Assembly (NCBI RefSeq): GCF_900103225.1
Contig: NZ_FNJH01000001.1
Coordinates: 742,980-806,979 of the forward strand
Source of the DNA: Pseudomonas congelans
GTDB taxonomy: Bacteria > Pseudomonadota > Gammaproteobacteria > Pseudomonadales > Pseudomonadaceae
DNA: 64,000 nucleotides
Reading direction: 5' to 3'
Shown one piece after another: positions 61,791 to 64,000 of this stretch. Numbering within the stretch: the first letter of the stretch is position 1; every line of letters starts with the position of its first letter. Position numbers and translations under genes: made by a program. A model generated the notes under the pieces. The model did no database searches and was not told the DNA's origin. It saw only the letters and a program-made list of their open reading frames with translations.

Positions 61791-62924
61791 ATGAAAAATA
61801 TCCTGTTGCTGGCCGCCGCAGTCAGTTGTTCATTCGGCCTGAGTGCCCAGGCAGCCACCTTCGCCTACATTTCCAGCCCCACCGACGGGCTCATCTCCCA
61901 ATACCGTCTGGATGAAAAAAGCGGAGCGCTCAGCCTGGTCGAGCAAACCAAAGCGGGCGATCAGGTCAATCCGATGGCCATCACGCCGGATGGCAAGGCG
62001 CTATTCGCGGCGTTGCGTGCCAAGCCGTATCAAGTGCTGAGTTTCAGCATCGAGCCTGGAACAGGACACCTCAAACCGCTGAGCCAAGCACCGCTGGCCG
62101 AGAGTCTGGCTTACCTGTCTACTGATCGCAGCGGACGCTTCCTGTTCGGCGCGTCCTATGGTGCCGACTTGCTCAGCGTCCAGCCCATCGATGCGCAGCA
62201 CCGCCCCAGCGACAGCATTCAGACTTACAAGACCGGCATGCACGCGCATTCGGTACGCACCGATCCGAGCAACCGGTTTGTGTACGCCGGCAACCTGGGA
62301 GTCGATCGTGTGCTGCAATACCGCCTGGAGCCCAAGGACGGCAAGCTTGTCCCCATCGGCGAGGGCTATGTCGCCGTTCCCGGCAATACCGGTCCGCGTC
62401 ACCTGGCATTCTCGTCCGACGGCAAGTTTCTGTATGTCGTCGGTGAAATGAGTGGCACCGTCACGGCCTTCGCGATCAATCAGAAAACCGGTGCGTTGAA
62501 GCAGATCAGTCAGGCAGACGGTATTCCCAAGCGCTTGAAGCTGGCACCGGGACAGGCCCGCGATGCGCGCAACAACGATCTCAAGGATGATCCGACGCCG
62601 CGTATCTGGGCCGCGGATATTCGCATCGCGCCGAACGGCAAATGGCTGTTCATCAGCGAGCGCACCACCAGCAGCGTGTCGGTGTTCAAGGTTGACCCCG
62701 CCAGTGGCAAGGTGACGTTCGTTGAAAATTACCCCGTTCAGGAAAAGCAGCCGCGCAACATCGCGGTGTCGCCCAACGGGCGCTGGTTGCTGGTAAGTGG
62801 CGAGAAAAGCGACAAGGTCGGCAGTTACGCCATCGGCGAGAAGGGAGCCTTGCAACGGGTCAGCGAAGCGCCCTCGGGCAAGGGTGCGTTGTGGATTGAA
62901 GTGCTCAGCCAGCCGAGCGAATAA
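61791..62924 (+). CDS. Periplasmic beta-propeller protein, lactonase family
   Basis: 377 residues with a signal peptide (cleavage near AQA, residue about 21) and seven-bladed-propeller repeats of the 6-phosphogluconolactonase (YbhE/Pgl) family. Repeated blade motifs: NPMAITPDGKALFAA, PRHLAFSSDGKFLYVVGE, DIRIAPNGKWLFISER and PRNIAVSPNGRWLLVSGE. The cytosolic Pgl has no leader, so an exported member may act on other substrates or bind a partner (inference). AAAGG lies six bases before the chosen ATG. A strong terminator follows. Diverges from the MFS gene, sharing a 164-base promoter region. Confidence 0.88.
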   Translation: MKNILLLAAAVSCSFGLSAQAATFAYISSPTDGLISQYRLDEKSGALSLVEQTKAGDQVNPMAITPDGKALFAALRAKPYQVLSFSIEPGTGHLKPLSQAPLAESLAYLSTDRSGRFLFGASYGADLLSVQPIDAQHRPSDSIQTYKTGMHAHSVRTDPSNRFVYAGNLGVDRVLQYRLEPKDGKLVPIGEGYVAVPGNTGPRHLAFSSDGKFLYVVGEMSGTVTAFAINQKTGALKQISQADGIPKRLKLAPGQARDARNNDLKDDPTPRIWAADIRIAPNGKWLFISERTTSSVSVFKVDPASGKVTFVENYPVQEKQPRNIAVSPNGRWLLVSGEKSDKVGSYAIGEKGALQRVSEAPSGKGALWIEVLSQPSE

Positions 62925-62938
62925 GCGTTCTGAAAATA

Positions 62939-62967
62939 AAAAGCCCTGTCACAAGACAGGGCTTTTT
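62939..62967. terminator. Bidirectional terminator between the propeller gene and ybiT
   Basis: A perfect 12-bp stem AAAAGCCCTGTC / GACAGGGCTTTT with a four-base loop and T-rich flanks on both strands. It serves the propeller gene on the plus strand and convergent ybiT on the minus strand. Confidence 0.92.
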
Positions 62968-62987
62968 GCTATCGCTGGCTGAAAGGC

Positions 62988-64000
62988 TTAGAACGAAACG
63001 CCCTGGCTGCGCAGGTAATCGTCATAAGTGCCGCTGAAGTCGATCACACCGCTTGGGCTGAGTTCGATGATGCGGGTCGCCAGCGATGACACGAACTCGC
63101 GGTCGTGACTGACGAAGATCAGTGTGCCTGGATAGTTTTCCAGCGCCAGGTTCAGCGATTCGATGGATTCCATGTCCAGGTGGTTGGTCGGTTCGTCCAT
63201 CACCAGCACGTTGGGCTTTTGCAGGATCAGCTTGCCGAACAGCATACGGCCCTGTTCACCACCGGAAATCACCTTCACCGACTTGAGGATCTCGTCGTTG
63301 GAGAACAGCATGCGGCCCAGGGTGCCACGCACGATTTGCTCGCCGCCCTGGGTCCACTGACCCATCCAGTCGAACAGGGTGGAGTCATCCTCGAAATCGT
63401 GGGCGTGGTCCTGAGCGTAGTAGCCGATTTCCGCTGCATCGGTCCACTTGACCGTGCCTGCATCCGGTTGCAACTCGTTGACCAGGGTGCGCAGCAGGGT
63501 GGTCTTGCCGATGCCGTTCGGGCCGATGATGGCCACACGTTCGCCGGCTTCGACCTGGAAGCTGAAGTCCTTGAACAGGGTCTTGCCGTCGAAGCCTTTG
63601 GCCATGCGATCGACGATGACCGCCTGACGGTGCAGCTTCTTGGTCTGCTCGAAACGAATGAACGGGCTGACACGGCTGGATGGCTTGACCTCGGCCAGCT
63701 GGATCTTGTCGATCGCCTTGGCTCGGGAAGTGGCCTGCTTGGCTTTCGAGGCGTTGGCCGAGAAGCGGCTGACGAACGATTGCAGTTCGGAAATCTGAGC
63801 TTTCTTCTTGGCGTTGTCGGACAGCAACTGCTCGCGCGACTGGGTCGCCACGGTCATGTACTCGTCATAGTTGCCCGGGAACAGACGCAACTCGCCGTAA
63901 TCCAGGTCGGCCATGTGCGTGCACACGCTGTTCAGGAAGTGACGGTCGTGGGAGATGATGATCATCAGGCTGTTACGCTGTGTCAGGATGTTTTCCAGCC
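62988..64000 (-). CDS. ybiT: ABC-F ATPase YbiT, 5' part beyond the window edge
   Basis: The C-terminal 337 codons of a soluble ABC-F protein; the start lies beyond the right edge. Present are the end of the first ATPase domain ([11 protein letters not shown]), the inter-domain linker rich in charged residues, and the whole second domain: Walker [10 protein letters not shown], signature [12 protein letters not shown], Walker [14 protein letters not shown] and H-loop SHDREFVSS. The C-terminal [14 protein letters not shown] resembles E. coli YbiT. These proteins bind the ribosomal E site and modulate translation; the exact substrate state of YbiT is less known than that of EttA. Confidence 0.93.
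   Translation of the reverse strand, partial: LENILTQRNSLMIIISHDRHFLNSVCTHMADLDYGELRLFPGNYDEYMTVATQSREQLLSDNAKKKAQISELQSFVSRFSANASKAKQATSRAKAIDKIQLAEVKPSSRVSPFIRFEQTKKLHRQAVIVDRMAKGFDGKTLFKDFSFQVEAGERVAIIGPNGIGKTTLLRTLVNELQPDAGTVKWTDAAEIGYYAQDHAHDFEDDSTLFDWMGQWTQGGEQIVRGTLGRMLFSNDEILKSVKVISGGEQGRMLFGKLILQKPNVLVMDEPTNHLDMESIESLNLALENYPGTLIFVSHDREFVSSLATRIIELSPSGVIDFSGTYDDYLRSQGVSF

Overview
The window is a contiguous piece of chromosome of about 60% GC from a gammaproteobacterium that is almost certainly a Pseudomonas, most likely of the P. syringae group. The grounds are gene content and order (metH beside cti, the liuRE/liuABCD leucine cluster, muxABC-opmB, fused treS-maltokinase between glgE and glgB, tamAB), a REP-like palindrome family, and a Crc-antagonist small RNA with a sigma-54 promoter. 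The species call is inference. No rRNA, tRNA, insertion sequence, prophage or CRISPR array was seen. Both ends cut genes: an SDR oxidoreductase on the left and the ABC-F ATPase ybiT on the right.

Layout. 1-2.9 kb: two minus-strand units with lipid/CoA flavour (APH-like phosphotransferase with SDR; histidine phosphatase with SCP2). 3.0-4.1 kb: membrane peptidase SohB, followed by a 540-bp non-coding block with two imperfect copies of a palindrome-bearing repeat. 4.6-6.8 kb: siroheme sulfite/nitrite reductase overlapping a DUF934 gene. 7.0-12.1 kb: a 37-residue membrane peptide, an orphan periplasmic sugar-binding protein, and metH with a MetR-like box. 12.3-16.5 kb: cti, an acyltransferase-3 protein and nfuA. 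16.6-24.4 kb: the leucine/isovalerate degradation locus, liuABCD and liuRE, both with LiuR palindromes. Between the two liu units lies a sigma-54-driven small RNA of the CrcZ/CrcX/CrcY family with six CA motifs. 24.4-29.1 kb: LysR and a divergent acyl-CoA dehydrogenase, a PstS-OmpA fusion, and xthA. 29.3-35.4 kb: a GNAT protein and the tamAB outer-membrane assembly pair. 35.5-37.1 kb: a LysR regulator and thiol peroxidase tpx. 37.2-46.2 kb: the four-gene RND efflux operon muxABC-opmB, each junction an ATGA overlap. 46.4-49.6 kb: an MHYT-GGDEF-EAL c-di-GMP protein, an SDR and a 52-residue proline-rich protein. 49.8-57.4 kb: glgE, treS-mak and glgB. 57.5-64 kb: an autotransporter with a hexanucleotide-repeat linker, an MFS transporter, a periplasmic beta-propeller protein and ybiT.

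How the parts work together. LiuA to LiuE convert isovaleryl-CoA to acetoacetate and acetyl-CoA, and the two palindromes argue for LiuR control of both units. The small RNA between them should titrate the Hfq/Crc catabolite repressor under CbrAB control, so a local catabolic cluster physically houses a global carbon-repression regulator. TreS-Mak makes maltose from trehalose and phosphorylates it, GlgE polymerises maltose-1-phosphate, and GlgB branches the glucan: a trehalose-to-glucan route, possibly stress-induced through an AlgU-like promoter. Cti, TamAB, MuxABC-OpmB and the autotransporter make this a region rich in envelope functions.
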